Positions 1-9,507 of a stretch of DNA of 64,000 bases are shown piece by piece. Each line of letters opens with the position of its first letter. The first letter of the stretch is position 1. The stretch is from JACQGZ01 sp036004665 (GTDB lineage: Bacteria; Sysuimicrobiota; Sysuimicrobiia; Sysuimicrobiales; Humicultoraceae): positions 1-64,000 of the forward strand of contig DASYRG010000046.1 of assembly GCA_036004665.1 (NCBI GenBank). Reading direction: 5' to 3'. The position numbers and the translations under genes are program-made. Below the pieces are notes generated by a model. That model saw only the letters and a list, made by a program, of their open reading frames with translations, searched no databases and was not told the DNA's origin.

Positions 1-1325
1 CCGAGATCCAGCGGGCCGTGCAGGCCGCCCACAATGCCTTTCGCGAATGGTCCGTGCTGGCGCCCAAGGACCGCGGTCAGATCCTGCTCGGCATCCAGGA
101 GCTGATGCAGGAGCGGCGGGACGAGCTGGCCCGCCTCGTCACCCTCGAGAACGGCAAGCCGTTCGAGGAGGCGAAGAAGGAGGTCCAGTTCGCCCTGGGC
201 TACTTCGGATGGTTCGCCGAGGAATGTCGTCGCAACGCGGGCGAGTGGATCCCGTCGCCCCAGGCCGGCAAGCGTTACTGGGTGCTCCACCAGCCGATCG
301 GTCCGGTGGCCGCGGTGACGCCGTGGAACTTCCCCGCCACGATGGTCACGCGCAAGATCGCCCCCGCGCTGGCCGCCGGCTGCGCCGTCGTGCTCAAGCC
401 GGCCTCCGCCACCCCCTTGACCGCGCTTATGATCGCCCGCCTGTTCGCGGAAGCGGAAGGACCTCCTGGCGTTTTCAACGTCGTGGTCGGACGCCGTTCC
501 GGGGAGCTCGGCCAGGCCTTCCTCGATCATCCCGCGGTGCGCAAGATCGCCTTCACCGGTTCCACGGAGGTGGGCAAGCGGCTCATGGCGGGCGCCGCGG
601 CGAGCCTCAAGCGCGTCTCCTTTGAACTGGGCGGGAACGCGCCCTTCATCGTCTTCGACGACGCCGACCTCGACGCCGCCGCCGAGGGCGGCGTGGCCAT
701 CAAATTCCTGCGCGTGGCGGGTCAGTCGTGCATCTGCGCCAACCGCATCTACGTGCAGGAGTCCATCGCCGACCGCTTCGTCCCGGCCTTCACTGAGCGC
801 GTGCGGGCGCTGCGCGTCGCCCCTGGGTTCGAGCCCGAGGCGCAGATCGGTCCGTTGATCAATGAAGACATCCTGGGCAAGGTCTCAGGACTGGTGGATG
901 AGGCGGTCGCCCAGGGTGCGCGCGTCAGGGCGGGCGGGAAGCGGCTCACCGAAGGCACGCTGGGCCGGGGGCTCTTCTACGCGCCGACCGTGCTGACGGC
1001 CGTGCGCGAAGAAATGGCAGTGGCCCGGGAGGAGATCTTCGGCCCGGTCGCGCCCGTGATGACCTTCAGCACCGACGACGAGGTGGTCGCACGCAGCAAC
1101 AACACCACCTTCGGCCTCTCCGCGTACTTCTACACGCGCGACATCCGGCGGGGCATTCGCGTGGCCGAGGCGTTGGAGTATGGCATGGTCGGCGTCAATG
1201 ACCCCACCGGCTACACCCACGAGATTCCTTTCGGCGGCATGAAGGAGAGCGGTTTGGGACGGGAAGGCGGCCGCCAGGGGATTGAGGAGTACCTGGAAGT
1301 GAAGTCGGTCTCGCTCTCGCTCTAA
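1..1325 (+). CDS. gabD: NAD(P)-dependent succinate-semialdehyde dehydrogenase family protein (5' partial)
   Basis: Aldehyde dehydrogenase superfamily enzyme, closest in motifs to succinate-semialdehyde dehydrogenase, which oxidises succinate semialdehyde to succinate. The reading frame is open to the left edge (codons from base 3), so the true start lies outside the window; about 440 of the usual 480-490 residues are present. Visible motifs: PWNFPATMVTRKIAPALAAG (cofactor-binding entry), FELGGNAP with the general-base Glu at bases 624-626, and GQSCICAN with the catalytic Cys at 729-731. The following TRAP transporter starts 27 bases downstream on the same strand, which suggests import and oxidation of an organic acid or semialdehyde. 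The exact aldehyde cannot be told from sequence; glutarate-semialdehyde or other short semialdehydes are alternatives. Confidence 0.9.
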   Translation, partial: EIQRAVQAAHNAFREWSVLAPKDRGQILLGIQELMQERRDELARLVTLENGKPFEEAKKEVQFALGYFGWFAEECRRNAGEWIPSPQAGKRYWVLHQPIGPVAAVTPWNFPATMVTRKIAPALAAGCAVVLKPASATPLTALMIARLFAEAEGPPGVFNVVVGRRSGELGQAFLDHPAVRKIAFTGSTEVGKRLMAGAAASLKRVSFELGGNAPFIVFDDADLDAAAEGGVAIKFLRVAGQSCICANRIYVQESIADRFVPAFTERVRALRVAPGFEPEAQIGPLINEDILGKVSGLVDEAVAQGARVRAGGKRLTEGTLGRGLFYAPTVLTAVREEMAVAREEIFGPVAPVMTFSTDDEVVARSNNTTFGLSAYFYTRDIRRGIRVAEALEYGMVGVNDPTGYTHEIPFGGMKESGLGREGGRQGIEEYLEVKSVSLSL

Positions 1326-1352
1326 GACTGCAATCCTAAGGGGGAGTGAGGG

Positions 1353-2504
1353 ATGAGGAAGGCAGCCAGTCCCGCGGCGGCGTCCAGAAAGACCCGCCGC
1401 CAGTTCCTGAAGAGCGCGGCCGCGGCAGGGGTGGCCGGCGCGGCGGCGACCGCCCTGGGGATGCCCTATGTCTTCGTGAAGCAGGCCTCCGCGCAGGTCA
1501 CCGTCTGGAAGATGCAGTCGGGGTGGCCGTCCCGCGACTTCTTCCATGAGTCCGCGGTGGCCCTCGCCTCGAAGATCAACGAGATGTCGGCGGGCCGGCT
1601 GCGTATCGACCTGCTGCCCGCGGGCGCCGTCGTCGGGGCGTTCGGCATCGCCGACGCGGTGAGCACGGGGCTGCTGGACGCGGGGCACGCCGTGGGCGTC
1701 TACGCCTACGCGAAAAGCCCGACGACCAGCCTCTTCGGGACGGGCCCTTCCTTCGGGATGGACTCCATCGACCTGCTCTCCTGGTTCTATTACGGCGGGG
1801 GGTTCGAGATGTACCAGCAGTTGCTGGCGAGGCTCAGGCTGAATATCGTCAACTTCCTCTTCGGCCCGATGCCCACCCAGCCGCTGGGCTGGTTCCGCAA
1901 CCCCGTCCTCAAGCCTGCGCAGTTCAAGGGCACCAAGTTCCGCACTGTCGGCCTCTCGGCTGAGCTCTTCGCCGAAATGGGCGCTTCAGTGGTCATCCTC
2001 CCCGGAGGCGAGATCGTGCCCGCGCTGGAGCGCGGCGTGATCGACGGGGCCGAGTTCAACAACCCCTCCTCGGACAAGGCGCTGGGCTTCCCGGACGTGC
2101 GCAAGGTCTACATGCTGCAGTCCTTCCACCAGCCCGTGGAGTCCCTGGAGGTCAACGTCAACAAGGGTAAGTGGGACGCTCTCCCGGCGGACGTACGGGC
2201 GATCGTCAAGTGGGCGATCTACGCGGAGGGCGCCGACTTCCATTACCGCGCCATCGCTCGGAACAGCCTGGATCTGGAAGAAATGGAGAAGACACGCGGG
2301 GTCCGGGTCTTCACCACGCCCAAGGAGGTCCTCCTCGCCCAACTCGACGCGTGGGACAAGGTCGTGGCGAAGCGCTCCAAGGAGAACCCGGAGTTCGCCA
2401 AGATCGTGAACAGCCAGAAGCAATGGGCGCGGCGGATCACTTCCTGGAAACGCCGGGTCTACGTGGACAACTCGATCGCCGTACAGCGCTACTTCGGCAA
2501 GTAG
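1353..2504 (+). CDS. dctP: TRAP transporter substrate-binding protein, DctP family, Tat-exported
   Basis: Periplasmic binding protein of a tripartite ATP-independent transporter, 383 aa. The N-terminus carries a twin-arginine signal (RKTRRQFLK followed by an Ala-rich hydrophobic stretch and a likely cleavage near QASAQ, about residue 48). The mature part has the DctP-family start (VTVWKMQSGWPS) and an LPAGAVVGAFGIADAV segment typical of the TakP/keto-acid or mannitol/chloroaromatic subgroup. Start ATG follows AGGGGGAGTG at suitable spacing. It is followed by a hairpin and then DctQ and DctM, so the three-part transporter is complete. Ligand is inferred to be a small carboxylate; the upstream semialdehyde dehydrogenase fits that but does not prove it. 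Confidence 0.9.
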   Translation: MRKAASPAAASRKTRRQFLKSAAAAGVAGAAATALGMPYVFVKQASAQVTVWKMQSGWPSRDFFHESAVALASKINEMSAGRLRIDLLPAGAVVGAFGIADAVSTGLLDAGHAVGVYAYAKSPTTSLFGTGPSFGMDSIDLLSWFYYGGGFEMYQQLLARLRLNIVNFLFGPMPTQPLGWFRNPVLKPAQFKGTKFRTVGLSAELFAEMGASVVILPGGEIVPALERGVIDGAEFNNPSSDKALGFPDVRKVYMLQSFHQPVESLEVNVNKGKWDALPADVRAIVKWAIYAEGADFHYRAIARNSLDLEEMEKTRGVRVFTTPKEVLLAQLDAWDKVVAKRSKENPEFAKIVNSQKQWARRITSWKRRVYVDNSIAVQRYFGK

Positions 2505-2539
2505 GCCGGAGAAGCCGGACCCAGCGTTGGTCTTGGTCG

Positions 2540-2572
2540 GGGCGCTCCGTGGGTGAGCCTCACGGGGCGCCC
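2540..2572 (+). terminator. Intercistronic hairpin after dctP
   Basis: A 12-bp imperfect inverted repeat (GGGCGCTCCGTG at 2540-2551 and CACGGGGCGCCC at 2561-2572, one mismatch) with a 9-base loop lies between dctP and dctQ. There is no T-run. It could be a partial terminator or an mRNA 3'-end stabiliser that gives more binding protein than permease, a common arrangement for solute-binding proteins. Confidence 0.5.
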
Positions 2573-2615
2573 TGACCGCGTCCGAGCCGCGTCCGGCCTC
2601 GGGGGGAGAGGCGCG

Positions 2616-3152
2616 ATGGAATCCGTCATCAAACGCATCGACAGGATCAACGAACTGGTGGGCAAGACGTTCTCCTGGTTCATCGTGGCGATGACGCTGG
2701 CGGTGACCTTCGAGGTGCTCTCCCGCCGCTTCCTGGGGCGCCCGACCACCTGGGCCTTCGACGCCACCTACATGATGTACGGGTCCTACTTCTTCATGGG
2801 AGCAGCCTACACACTCTCGCGCAACGCGCACGTGCGCGGCGACATCTTCTACCGGAATTTCTCGGAGCGGACCCAGGCCATCATCGACCTGACCCTGTAT
2901 CTCGTGGTCTTCTTCCCAGCCATGATCGCGCTGATCTTCATCGGCTGGGACTTCTTCCGTGACTCCTACGCCATCCGGGAGACCTCGCCCCTTAGTCCCT
3001 ACGACACGCCGATCTACCTGCTGAAGGCGGCCATCCCCGCCGGAGCCTTCCTGCTCCTGCTGCAGGGGATCGCCCAGGTCCTCCGCTCCATCATCGCGAT
3101 CCGCACGGGACGCTGGCCCGCCGGCACCGCCGAAGCCGAGGTGATCGAGTGA
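2616..3152 (+). CDS. dctQ: TRAP transporter small permease, DctQ family
   Basis: Small four-helix membrane subunit of the TRAP transporter, 178 aa from the chosen start. Hydrophobic segments occur at about residues 18-38, 55-75, 95-115 and 135-160; the family signature of a cytoplasmic amphipathic start followed by WFIVAMTLAVTFEVLSRRF is clear. The ATG at 2616 is preceded by GGGGGGAGAG; an upstream GTG at 2553 would add 21 residues that do not look like the family. Its stop overlaps the GTG start of dctM by 3 bases, indicating translational coupling. Confidence 0.88.
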   Translation: MESVIKRIDRINELVGKTFSWFIVAMTLAVTFEVLSRRFLGRPTTWAFDATYMMYGSYFFMGAAYTLSRNAHVRGDIFYRNFSERTQAIIDLTLYLVVFFPAMIALIFIGWDFFRDSYAIRETSPLSPYDTPIYLLKAAIPAGAFLLLLQGIAQVLRSIIAIRTGRWPAGTAEAEVIE

Positions 3153-4468
3153 ACGAGGAAGCCCTCGGCATCGTCCAGCTGGCGCTGCTGACCGCGGCCA
3201 TCTTCATCGGCTTCCCCACGGCATTCACGCTCATGGCGCTGGGGTTCGTCTTCGGCTACATCGGGTTCGGCCACCTGGTCTTCGACATGATGGTCCAGCG
3301 GACGTTCTTCGTCATGACCAATGACGTCCTGATCTCCATCGTGTTGTTCGTCTTCATGGGCTATATCGTCGAGCGCTCCGGCATCCTGGACCGCCTCTTC
3401 CGGACCATCCTGGTCGTGTCCGGCCCGCTGCGCGGTTCCCTGGCGCTGTCCACGGTGCTGACCTGTACGATCTTCGCTATGGCCACGGGCATTATCGGCG
3501 CCGCCGTGACGATCATGGGGCTACTCGCCCTGCCCCCGATGCTCCGACTCCGTTACGATAAGCGCTTGGCCTCCGGGGCTATCGCGGCCGGAGGGACCCT
3601 CGGCATCCTCATCCCGCCCAGCGTGTTACTGATCCTCTATGCCGCCAACGCGGGCGAATCGATCGTCCGCCTGTACCTCGGCGCCTTCATCCCGGGATTC
3701 CTGCTGGCCGGGTTCTATGTCGTGTACATCTTCATCTACACGTGGCTGAAACCGAACGCGGGACCGGCCCTGCCGCCGGAGGAGCGCGCCTTCTCCTTCA
3801 GCCAGAAGGCGGTGATGGTGGTCACGGGGGTCGTCCCCATCTCCCTGCTCATCCTCTCCGTCCTCGGCTCCATCGTCGCGGGGTGGGCCACGCCGACGGA
3901 AGCCGCCGGAGTAGGCGCATTTGGCGCCTTGCTGCTCAGCGCTCTCTACCGCCGGTTGACCTGGGACAACCTCAAGGCTGCCGTCTTTCAGTCGATCCGC
4001 ACCTCCAGCATGGTGCTGACGCTGCTGGTGGGGTCGGCCATCTTTTCCGGGGTCTTCGCCCGGCTGGGGGGCGCCCGGGTAATCGAGGAGTTCGTCCTGG
4101 GGTTGGGTCTCTCGACCGGTGGGTTCATCTGGTTGATGATGGGCGTCGTCTTCCTGCTGGGCTGGCCTCTGGAGTGGACCGAAATCATCATCATCTTCAT
4201 GCCGCTGTTCTGGCCGATCGCCACCCGCTTCAACATCGATCCGATCTGGCTGGGCATCCTGGTGGCGGTGAACCTGCAGACGGCGTTCCTCAGCCCCCCG
4301 GTCGCGATGGCCGCGTTTTATCTCAAGGGAGTGGCGCCAAAACAGGTCCTGCTGGCCGATATCTGGTGGGGGATGATGCCCTTCATGGGGATACAGATGC
4401 TGACCCTCGTGCTGGTATACGTCTTCCCCACGCTGGCCCTCTGGCTCCCCACCCTCGTGTTCAAGTAG
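3149..4468 (+). CDS. dctM: TRAP transporter large permease, DctM family
   Basis: Large membrane subunit (439 aa, normal length, about 11-12 helices) that forms the sodium-driven transport channel with DctQ. The conserved GTLGILIPPSVLLILYA segment (about residues 150-166) and the late FLSPPVAMAAFYLKGVAP segment are diagnostic. GTG start overlaps the dctQ stop. The 3' end overlaps the convergent sugar-kinase gene by 8 bases, so no room is left for a separate terminator. Confidence 0.92.
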   Translation: MNEEALGIVQLALLTAAIFIGFPTAFTLMALGFVFGYIGFGHLVFDMMVQRTFFVMTNDVLISIVLFVFMGYIVERSGILDRLFRTILVVSGPLRGSLALSTVLTCTIFAMATGIIGAAVTIMGLLALPPMLRLRYDKRLASGAIAAGGTLGILIPPSVLLILYAANAGESIVRLYLGAFIPGFLLAGFYVVYIFIYTWLKPNAGPALPPEERAFSFSQKAVMVVTGVVPISLLILSVLGSIVAGWATPTEAAGVGAFGALLLSALYRRLTWDNLKAAVFQSIRTSSMVLTLLVGSAIFSGVFARLGGARVIEEFVLGLGLSTGGFIWLMMGVVFLLGWPLEWTEIIIIFMPLFWPIATRFNIDPIWLGILVAVNLQTAFLSPPVAMAAFYLKGVAPKQVLLADIWWGMMPFMGIQMLTLVLVYVFPTLALWLPTLVFK

Positions 4469-5432
4469 CGGAGCGCCGCCCCGGTCTCGCCTCATCGATG
4501 CGGGAGGGCGTGCGGCGGATGAAGTCCAGCGTCTCCTCCCTGGTGCCCACGCCTGCGGTGCCGCCGACCGCAGTGACGCACATGGCGCCGGCGGCGTTTG
4601 CGAACCGCGAGGCCTCTTCGAGATCGCAACCCCACAAGAGACAGGCCAGGAACCCAGCGCAGAAGGCGTCGCCGGCCCCGGTAGTGTCCACCGCCTCGAC
4701 CGCAAGCGCCGGGAGCCTGCCCCGCCAGGTCTCGCCCTCGACGTAGGCGCCCTCTTCGCCCAACTTCACCGCCACTACCTGGACCCCGCGGCGGCGGAGG
4801 ATTGAGGCGATCGCCGCGGGACTCCCTTCCCCGGTGACCGCCGCCAGTTCGTCCCGGTTCCCGAAGAGCACATCTAGGGAGGGCAGGCAGGGCGCCAGCG
4901 CGGACATCCAACGCCCCTGCGCGTCCCAGGCCAGGTCGACGCTGGTACGGCAGCCCGCCGATCTGCCTCGTTGCAGCAGCCCCGCCGCCGGCGCGCCGTC
5001 CAGGGAATGCAGCAGAAAGTACCCTCCGAGATGGAGGAAGCGGGTACGGCCGAGCAGGGCGTCATCCACATCGCCGGCAATGACCCGCCCGTTGGCTCCG
5101 GTGTAATGCATGAAGGAGCGGTCGCCGCCGCTGCCGACCGCCACGACGGTGATGGAGGTGGCGGCGGCGTCATCCTGTTGGACCCGGTTCTCGATTCCAT
5201 GCCGGTCAAGGGTGTCGATGAGAAAGGCGCCGAACGGGTCGGCGCCCACGCGGCCCACCAGCGCCGTGGAGACGCCCAGTTTGGCGAGGGCCACGGCGGC
5301 GGTATGCGCGGGACCGCCGGAGTGCAGCTCGATGCCCTCGACCAGTTGCAGCCGTCCCCGCTCGGGCCAGCGATCGACCGGGCGGACGATCACATCCGCA
5401 ACCACAGCTCCGACGCAGGTGACGTCCGGCAT
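4461..5432 (-). CDS. PfkB-family carbohydrate kinase
   Basis: Ribokinase-fold sugar kinase, 323 aa, usual length. N-terminal glycine-rich motif (SGGPAHTAAVALAKLG) and the C-terminal PfkB signature DTTGAGDAFCAGFL with its catalytic Asp are both intact. It probably phosphorylates a sugar or sugar acid with ATP. It lies divergently from the XylA-like sugar operon (173 bp apart), so a role with that sugar is plausible; the substrate is not predictable. Nothing in the sequence separates ribokinase, KDG kinase, fructokinase or nucleoside kinase subgroups with confidence. Confidence 0.85.
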   Translation of the reverse strand: MPDVTCVGAVVADVIVRPVDRWPERGRLQLVEGIELHSGGPAHTAAVALAKLGVSTALVGRVGADPFGAFLIDTLDRHGIENRVQQDDAAATSITVVAVGSGGDRSFMHYTGANGRVIAGDVDDALLGRTRFLHLGGYFLLHSLDGAPAAGLLQRGRSAGCRTSVDLAWDAQGRWMSALAPCLPSLDVLFGNRDELAAVTGEGSPAAIASILRRRGVQVVAVKLGEEGAYVEGETWRGRLPALAVEAVDTTGAGDAFCAGFLACLLWGCDLEEASRFANAAGAMCVTAVGGTAGVGTREETLDFIRRTPSRIDEARPGRRSAT

Positions 5433-5605
5433 AAGAACGCTGCACGCTTTGCCGCTCGCGCGGATGGTTCCTTTCCCCGGATCGATCGCGCTGCGCCTGG
5501 AGGCGACAAGGCGCGCGATGGAGAGCCGTCGAATGGAACAGGGCCGCAGCGTCAGGCCACGGTGAGCCGCCGCTGTTCACTGCTGGCGGGAGAGGAGGCG
5601 GCGCG

Positions 5606-6757
5606 ATGCCCCTGCGCGACCTGCGCGGTCAGCGCACCCTGCGTTCCACGGACGATCTGATCACCCATCTGAAGAGTTTTGCGCTGACGCCGCGCTTCTC
5701 CGTCGGCATCTGGTACTTCTCGCCCATGGCCAGCCGCTTCCACGACCGCTACATGAAGGAGCTCCCCATCGAGGGCCGCCTGGAGCTGGTCGCCAAACTG
5801 CGCCCGGCCGGCGTCGAGGCGGTGGAGGCGCACTACCCGAACGAGATCAACGACGACAACGTCGCTACCTGGGAGACCTGGAGCGCTCAGTCCGGCATCC
5901 GCGTGCTGACGGTCGTGCCGCTGCTCTTCTACGACCGGGAATTCGAATGGGGCTCGCTCAGTTCGCCGCTGCCGGAGGCGCGCCGCCGCGCCGTCGAGCG
6001 CACGATCCGCACCCTGGAGATCAACAAGCGATTGGGCACCGACTTTGCCATCGTCTGGCCGGGGATCGACGGATATGAGCAGCCCTTCGGCACGGACTTC
6101 CCCGCCATGCGCGCCCGTTTCGCCGAGGGGCTCGCCGAGGCAATGGACGCCGTGCCCGGCGTGCGCGTGGCCTTCGAGCCCAAACCCTACGAGCCGCGCG
6201 GCCGGATCATCTACGGCAGCACGGCGGAGGGTCTGCTCCTGGCGGCCAGGGTGGAGGGCGCCCTCACGCACGCCCAGAACCGTCGCCTCCTGGCGGACGC
6301 GCACGCCCTCGTCGCGATGAACCCCGAGGTCGGCCATATGCTGATGGGCTATGAGGACCTGCCGTATGGGCTCAGCCTGGTCTGCGAGTACGGCCGGCTG
6401 GCCCACTCCCACTGGAACAGCCAGCCGCTCGGCAACTATGACCAGGACCTTCCCGTCGGCGTGGTCTCACCCGAGCAGACCGAAGCCGCCCTGTACGCGT
6501 TGAAGATGTGCGGGTACCAGGAGCACTTCGGCATCGACATCAACCCCGAGCGCGTCCCCGTCGAGGTCGGACTGCGCAACAGCATCGACGCCCTTCGCGC
6601 CGCAGCGGATCGGGTGAACGGGCTCGACCACGAACAGGTGATCTGGGCCACCGCGCATCCCGATCGCGCCCGGGGCTGGCTGGAGGCGTATCTGATCCGT
6701 CAGCGGGCCCGGCGGCCGGAAACCCTGCCGGCCCTCCCCGCCCTGGATCGCCGCTGA
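5606..6757 (+). CDS. Xylose-isomerase-like TIM-barrel sugar isomerase with altered catalytic motif
   Basis: 383 aa TIM-barrel protein with class I (actinobacterial-type) xylose isomerase landmarks: FEPKPYEPRG (family EPKPNEPRG, metal-binding Glu and catalytic Lys), NPEVGH, and NYDQDLPVG (family YDQDL metal site). The His/Asp motif that opens the sugar ring in XylA (family FHDDDLIPF) is instead EAHYPNEINDD, and the HIDLNGQ Asp is replaced in HSHWNSQ. I infer an isomerase or epimerase acting on a related sugar rather than proven D-xylose isomerase. First gene of an eight-gene sugar operon; its stop overlaps the next start (ATGA). Start ATG follows GGGAGAGGAGGCGG. Confidence 0.8.
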   Translation: MPLRDLRGQRTLRSTDDLITHLKSFALTPRFSVGIWYFSPMASRFHDRYMKELPIEGRLELVAKLRPAGVEAVEAHYPNEINDDNVATWETWSAQSGIRVLTVVPLLFYDREFEWGSLSSPLPEARRRAVERTIRTLEINKRLGTDFAIVWPGIDGYEQPFGTDFPAMRARFAEGLAEAMDAVPGVRVAFEPKPYEPRGRIIYGSTAEGLLLAARVEGALTHAQNRRLLADAHALVAMNPEVGHMLMGYEDLPYGLSLVCEYGRLAHSHWNSQPLGNYDQDLPVGVVSPEQTEAALYALKMCGYQEHFGIDINPERVPVEVGLRNSIDALRAAADRVNGLDHEQVIWATAHPDRARGWLEAYLIRQRARRPETLPALPALDRR

Positions 6758-7953
6758 TGAACGAACCGCGCGTCGGCTTTCTGACGATGGGGACCGCCCC
6801 GCTGGCGCGCGAGCTCCCCCACATCGGCATCGGCATGCTCGGCTACGCATTTATGGGCAAGGCGCACAGCAACGCCTACAAGAAGATGCCGTACATGATG
6901 TATCCGCCCCCGGCGATCCCGCGGCTGGCGGCGATCTGCGGCCGCAACGCCGAGGGCGTCCGCGCCGCCGCGCAGCGCTACGGCTACGAGACCGCCTACA
7001 CCGACTGGCGGGAGATGCTCGCGGATGCGCGGGTCCAGCTCTTCGACAACGGCGCCCCCAACGACGCTCACGCCGAGCCCTGCATCGCCGCGGCCCGGGC
7101 CGGAAGGCACGTCCTCTGCGAGAAGCCGCTGGCGCGCTCGGCGGAGGAGGCGCGGCCGATGGTCGACGCGGTCGCGGCCGGCGGGATCAAGCACATGGTG
7201 GCCTTCAACTACCGGTTCGTCCCCGCCCTCCGGCAGGCACGTGAATTGATCCATTCCGGCGATCTCGGCGACATCTACCACTTCCGCGCCGCCTACCTTC
7301 AGGAGTGGATCGCCGAACCGGACTTCCCCCGGGTCTGGCGGCTGGACCGGGAGGTGGCGGGCAGCGGCGTCCTCGGCGACCTGGGCACGCACATCATCGA
7401 CCTGGCGCGCTTCTTCATCGGCGAGGCGCGCAGCGTCTCGGGGGTGACCAAGACGTTCATCCCCGAGCGCCCCCTCCCCGGCGATCGGGGGCGGGGACGG
7501 GTCGAGGTCGAGGACGCGTTCGCCGCCGTGGTCGAGTTCGCCAACGGGGCGATCGGCACGCTCGAGGCCACCCGCTTCGCGCCTGGACGGAAGAACCATC
7601 AGGTCATCGAAGTGAACGGCTCGAAGGGGTCGCTGCGCTTCGACCTGGAGCGGATGAACGAGCTGGAGATCTACTGGGCCGGCGAGCATCCGCGCGAGAC
7701 GCGCGGCTTCCACCGCGTGCTGGTCACGGAGAGCTATCACCCCTACTGGGAGCACTGGTGGCCACATGGATCTATCATCGGGTGGGAGCACACCTTCGTG
7801 CACGAGGTCTACCACCTGCTCGATGCGATCGTGAACAACAGGGACGTCGCTCCGATCGGCGCCACCTTCGAGGACGGCTACCGCGCGTCGCTGGTGGCCG
7901 ACGCCATCGCCGAATCCGCCCGCACAGGCCGACGGGTGACCATTCCTGCCTGA
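6757..7953 (+). CDS. Gfo/Idh/MocA-family NAD(P)-dependent oxidoreductase
   Basis: 398 aa sugar or inositol dehydrogenase-type enzyme. Rossmann start IGIGMLGYAFMGKAHSNAY at about residues 25-43, then the family EKPLARS motif (CEKPLARSAEEA) with the conserved Lys, and a C-terminal GxxxD/H...H arrangement including DLGTHIIDLARF, which contributes the catalytic His region. The chosen ATG overlaps the previous stop; there is a 25-residue leader before the Rossmann strand, so a later start is possible. Sandwiched between an isomerase-like protein and a sugar kinase, it probably oxidises the same imported sugar or a derivative. Confidence 0.86.
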   Translation: MNEPRVGFLTMGTAPLARELPHIGIGMLGYAFMGKAHSNAYKKMPYMMYPPPAIPRLAAICGRNAEGVRAAAQRYGYETAYTDWREMLADARVQLFDNGAPNDAHAEPCIAAARAGRHVLCEKPLARSAEEARPMVDAVAAGGIKHMVAFNYRFVPALRQARELIHSGDLGDIYHFRAAYLQEWIAEPDFPRVWRLDREVAGSGVLGDLGTHIIDLARFFIGEARSVSGVTKTFIPERPLPGDRGRGRVEVEDAFAAVVEFANGAIGTLEATRFAPGRKNHQVIEVNGSKGSLRFDLERMNELEIYWAGEHPRETRGFHRVLVTESYHPYWEHWWPHGSIIGWEHTFVHEVYHLLDAIVNNRDVAPIGATFEDGYRASLVADAIAESARTGRRVTIPA

Positions 7954-7959
7954 GAGCGC

Positions 7960-9507
7960 ATGAGCGTCCTGCTCGGACTGGACATCGGGACGACGGGCGC
8001 AAAGGCCGTCCTGATCGATCCCGGTGGCGAGGTCCTCGCCGCCGCCACCAGCGGATATCCGCTCTTGACCCCGCGGCCTGGATGGACGGAGCAGGAGCCG
8101 GCACGCTGGTGGGAGGCCGCTGTCAGCAGCATCCGCGACGCCCTCGATCGCGCGGAGGTGCGCGGCGCCGACGTGGCCGGGGTGGGGCTGACGGGGCAGA
8201 TGCACGGCCTGGTCCCCCTCGACGCGCGCGGGGAGGTCCTGCGCCCGGCGATCCTCTGGAACGATCAGCGCACCGCGGAAGAGTGCGCCTGGATCACCGA
8301 GCGCGTGGGCGCCGCGCGCGTGCTGGCGCTGACCGGGAATCCGGTCCTCACCGGCTTCACCGCCCCCAAACTCATCTGGATGCGCCGGCACGAACCGGAT
8401 CACTACGCGCGCATTCGCTCCATCCTCCTGCCCAAGGATTACGCGCGCTTCCGCCTGACCGGGGAGTTGGCCACCGACGTCGCGGACGCTTCCGGCACCT
8501 CACTGTTCGACGTGCGGCGGCGTGCCTGGTCCGCGGAGATGCTCGAGGGCCTGGACGTCCCGGCTGCGTGGCTGCCCGATGTCGTCGAGTCTCCACAGCG
8601 CACCGGAGGCGTGACGCAGGAAGCCGCGGAGGTGACGGGCCTGCGCGCCGGCACGCCGGTGGTGGGCGGCGCCGGCGATCAGGCCGCGAGCGCCGTCGGC
8701 GCCGGCATCGTGGAGGCCGGACTGCTCTCGGTCACCATCGGCACCTCGGGCGTGGTCTTTGCCCCGCTGGCCGCCGCGGAGGTCGATCCGCGGGGGCGCC
8801 TGCACACCTTCTGCCATGCCGTCCCCGGCGGCTGGCACGTCATGGGGGTGATCCTGTCGGCAGGAGGCTCGCTGCGCTGGCTGAGGGATACCGTGGGCGC
8901 TGCGGAATGGCGGCGCGGCGGCGACCCCTACGATGCCATGAGTACGGAGGCGGCCGCCACTCCCCTGGGCGCCGAAGGACTGCTCTTTCTTCCCTACCTC
9001 GCGGGCGAGCGCACCCCGCACGCCGATCCCTCCGCGCGGGGGGCCTTCGTCGGCCTGACGCTGCGCCACGGGCGGGGCCACCTGGTCAGGGCGGTGATGG
9101 AAGGCGTCGCGATGGGTCTGCGCGACGCCCTCGAGATCATGCGCACCCGCGGTATCCCTGTGGGGCAGGTGCGCATCTCCGGCGGCGGGGCCCGCAGCCC
9201 CCTCTGGCGGCAGATCGTGGCGGACCTCTTCGCCGCGGAGGTGGTGACGGTGACGGCCACAGAAGGCGCCGCGTATGGGGCCGCCCTGCTGGCCGGCGTC
9301 GGCGCCGGGGTCTTTCCCACCGTGCAGGCGGCATGTGCCGCGACCGTGCGCGTGGCCAGCGGCACCCGTCCCGATCCCGAGCGCGCCGCCCTCTACGACC
9401 GGCTCTACCGCACCTATCGCGACCTCTATCCGGCGCTGTCCTCATCGTTCCATGCGCTGGGAAGGAGCGCCCGAGACAGTTCAGGCGAGGCAGGAGGGAC
9501 CCAATGA
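7960..9507 (+). CDS. xylB: Xylulokinase (FGGY family)
   Basis: ATP-dependent sugar kinase, 515 aa. N-terminal LGLDIGTTGAKAVLIDP phosphate-binding loop, the xylulokinase-typical GLTGQMHGLVPLD segment, LWNDQRT, the GGAGDQAASAVGAG motif with the catalytic Asp, and a C-terminal ISGGGARSPLWRQI ATP-binding motif. These match xylulokinase better than glycerol kinase or gluconokinase. It starts 6 bases after the oxidoreductase and its stop overlaps the next ATG, so it is inside one transcript with the sugar importer. Confidence 0.9.
   Translation: MSVLLGLDIGTTGAKAVLIDPGGEVLAAATSGYPLLTPRPGWTEQEPARWWEAAVSSIRDALDRAEVRGADVAGVGLTGQMHGLVPLDARGEVLRPAILWNDQRTAEECAWITERVGAARVLALTGNPVLTGFTAPKLIWMRRHEPDHYARIRSILLPKDYARFRLTGELATDVADASGTSLFDVRRRAWSAEMLEGLDVPAAWLPDVVESPQRTGGVTQEAAEVTGLRAGTPVVGGAGDQAASAVGAGIVEAGLLSVTIGTSGVVFAPLAAAEVDPRGRLHTFCHAVPGGWHVMGVILSAGGSLRWLRDTVGAAEWRRGGDPYDAMSTEAAATPLGAEGLLFLPYLAGERTPHADPSARGAFVGLTLRHGRGHLVRAVMEGVAMGLRDALEIMRTRGIPVGQVRISGGGARSPLWRQIVADLFAAEVVTVTATEGAAYGAALLAGVGAGVFPTVQAACAATVRVASGTRPDPERAALYDRLYRTYRDLYPALSSSFHALGRSARDSSGEAGGTQ

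Noticed and set aside
7305..9503. Long plus-strand open frame running into the FG-GAP gene
   Set aside because: This part is an alternative frame of the oxidoreductase and xylulokinase genes. Only the part from 9504 encodes a recognisable protein.
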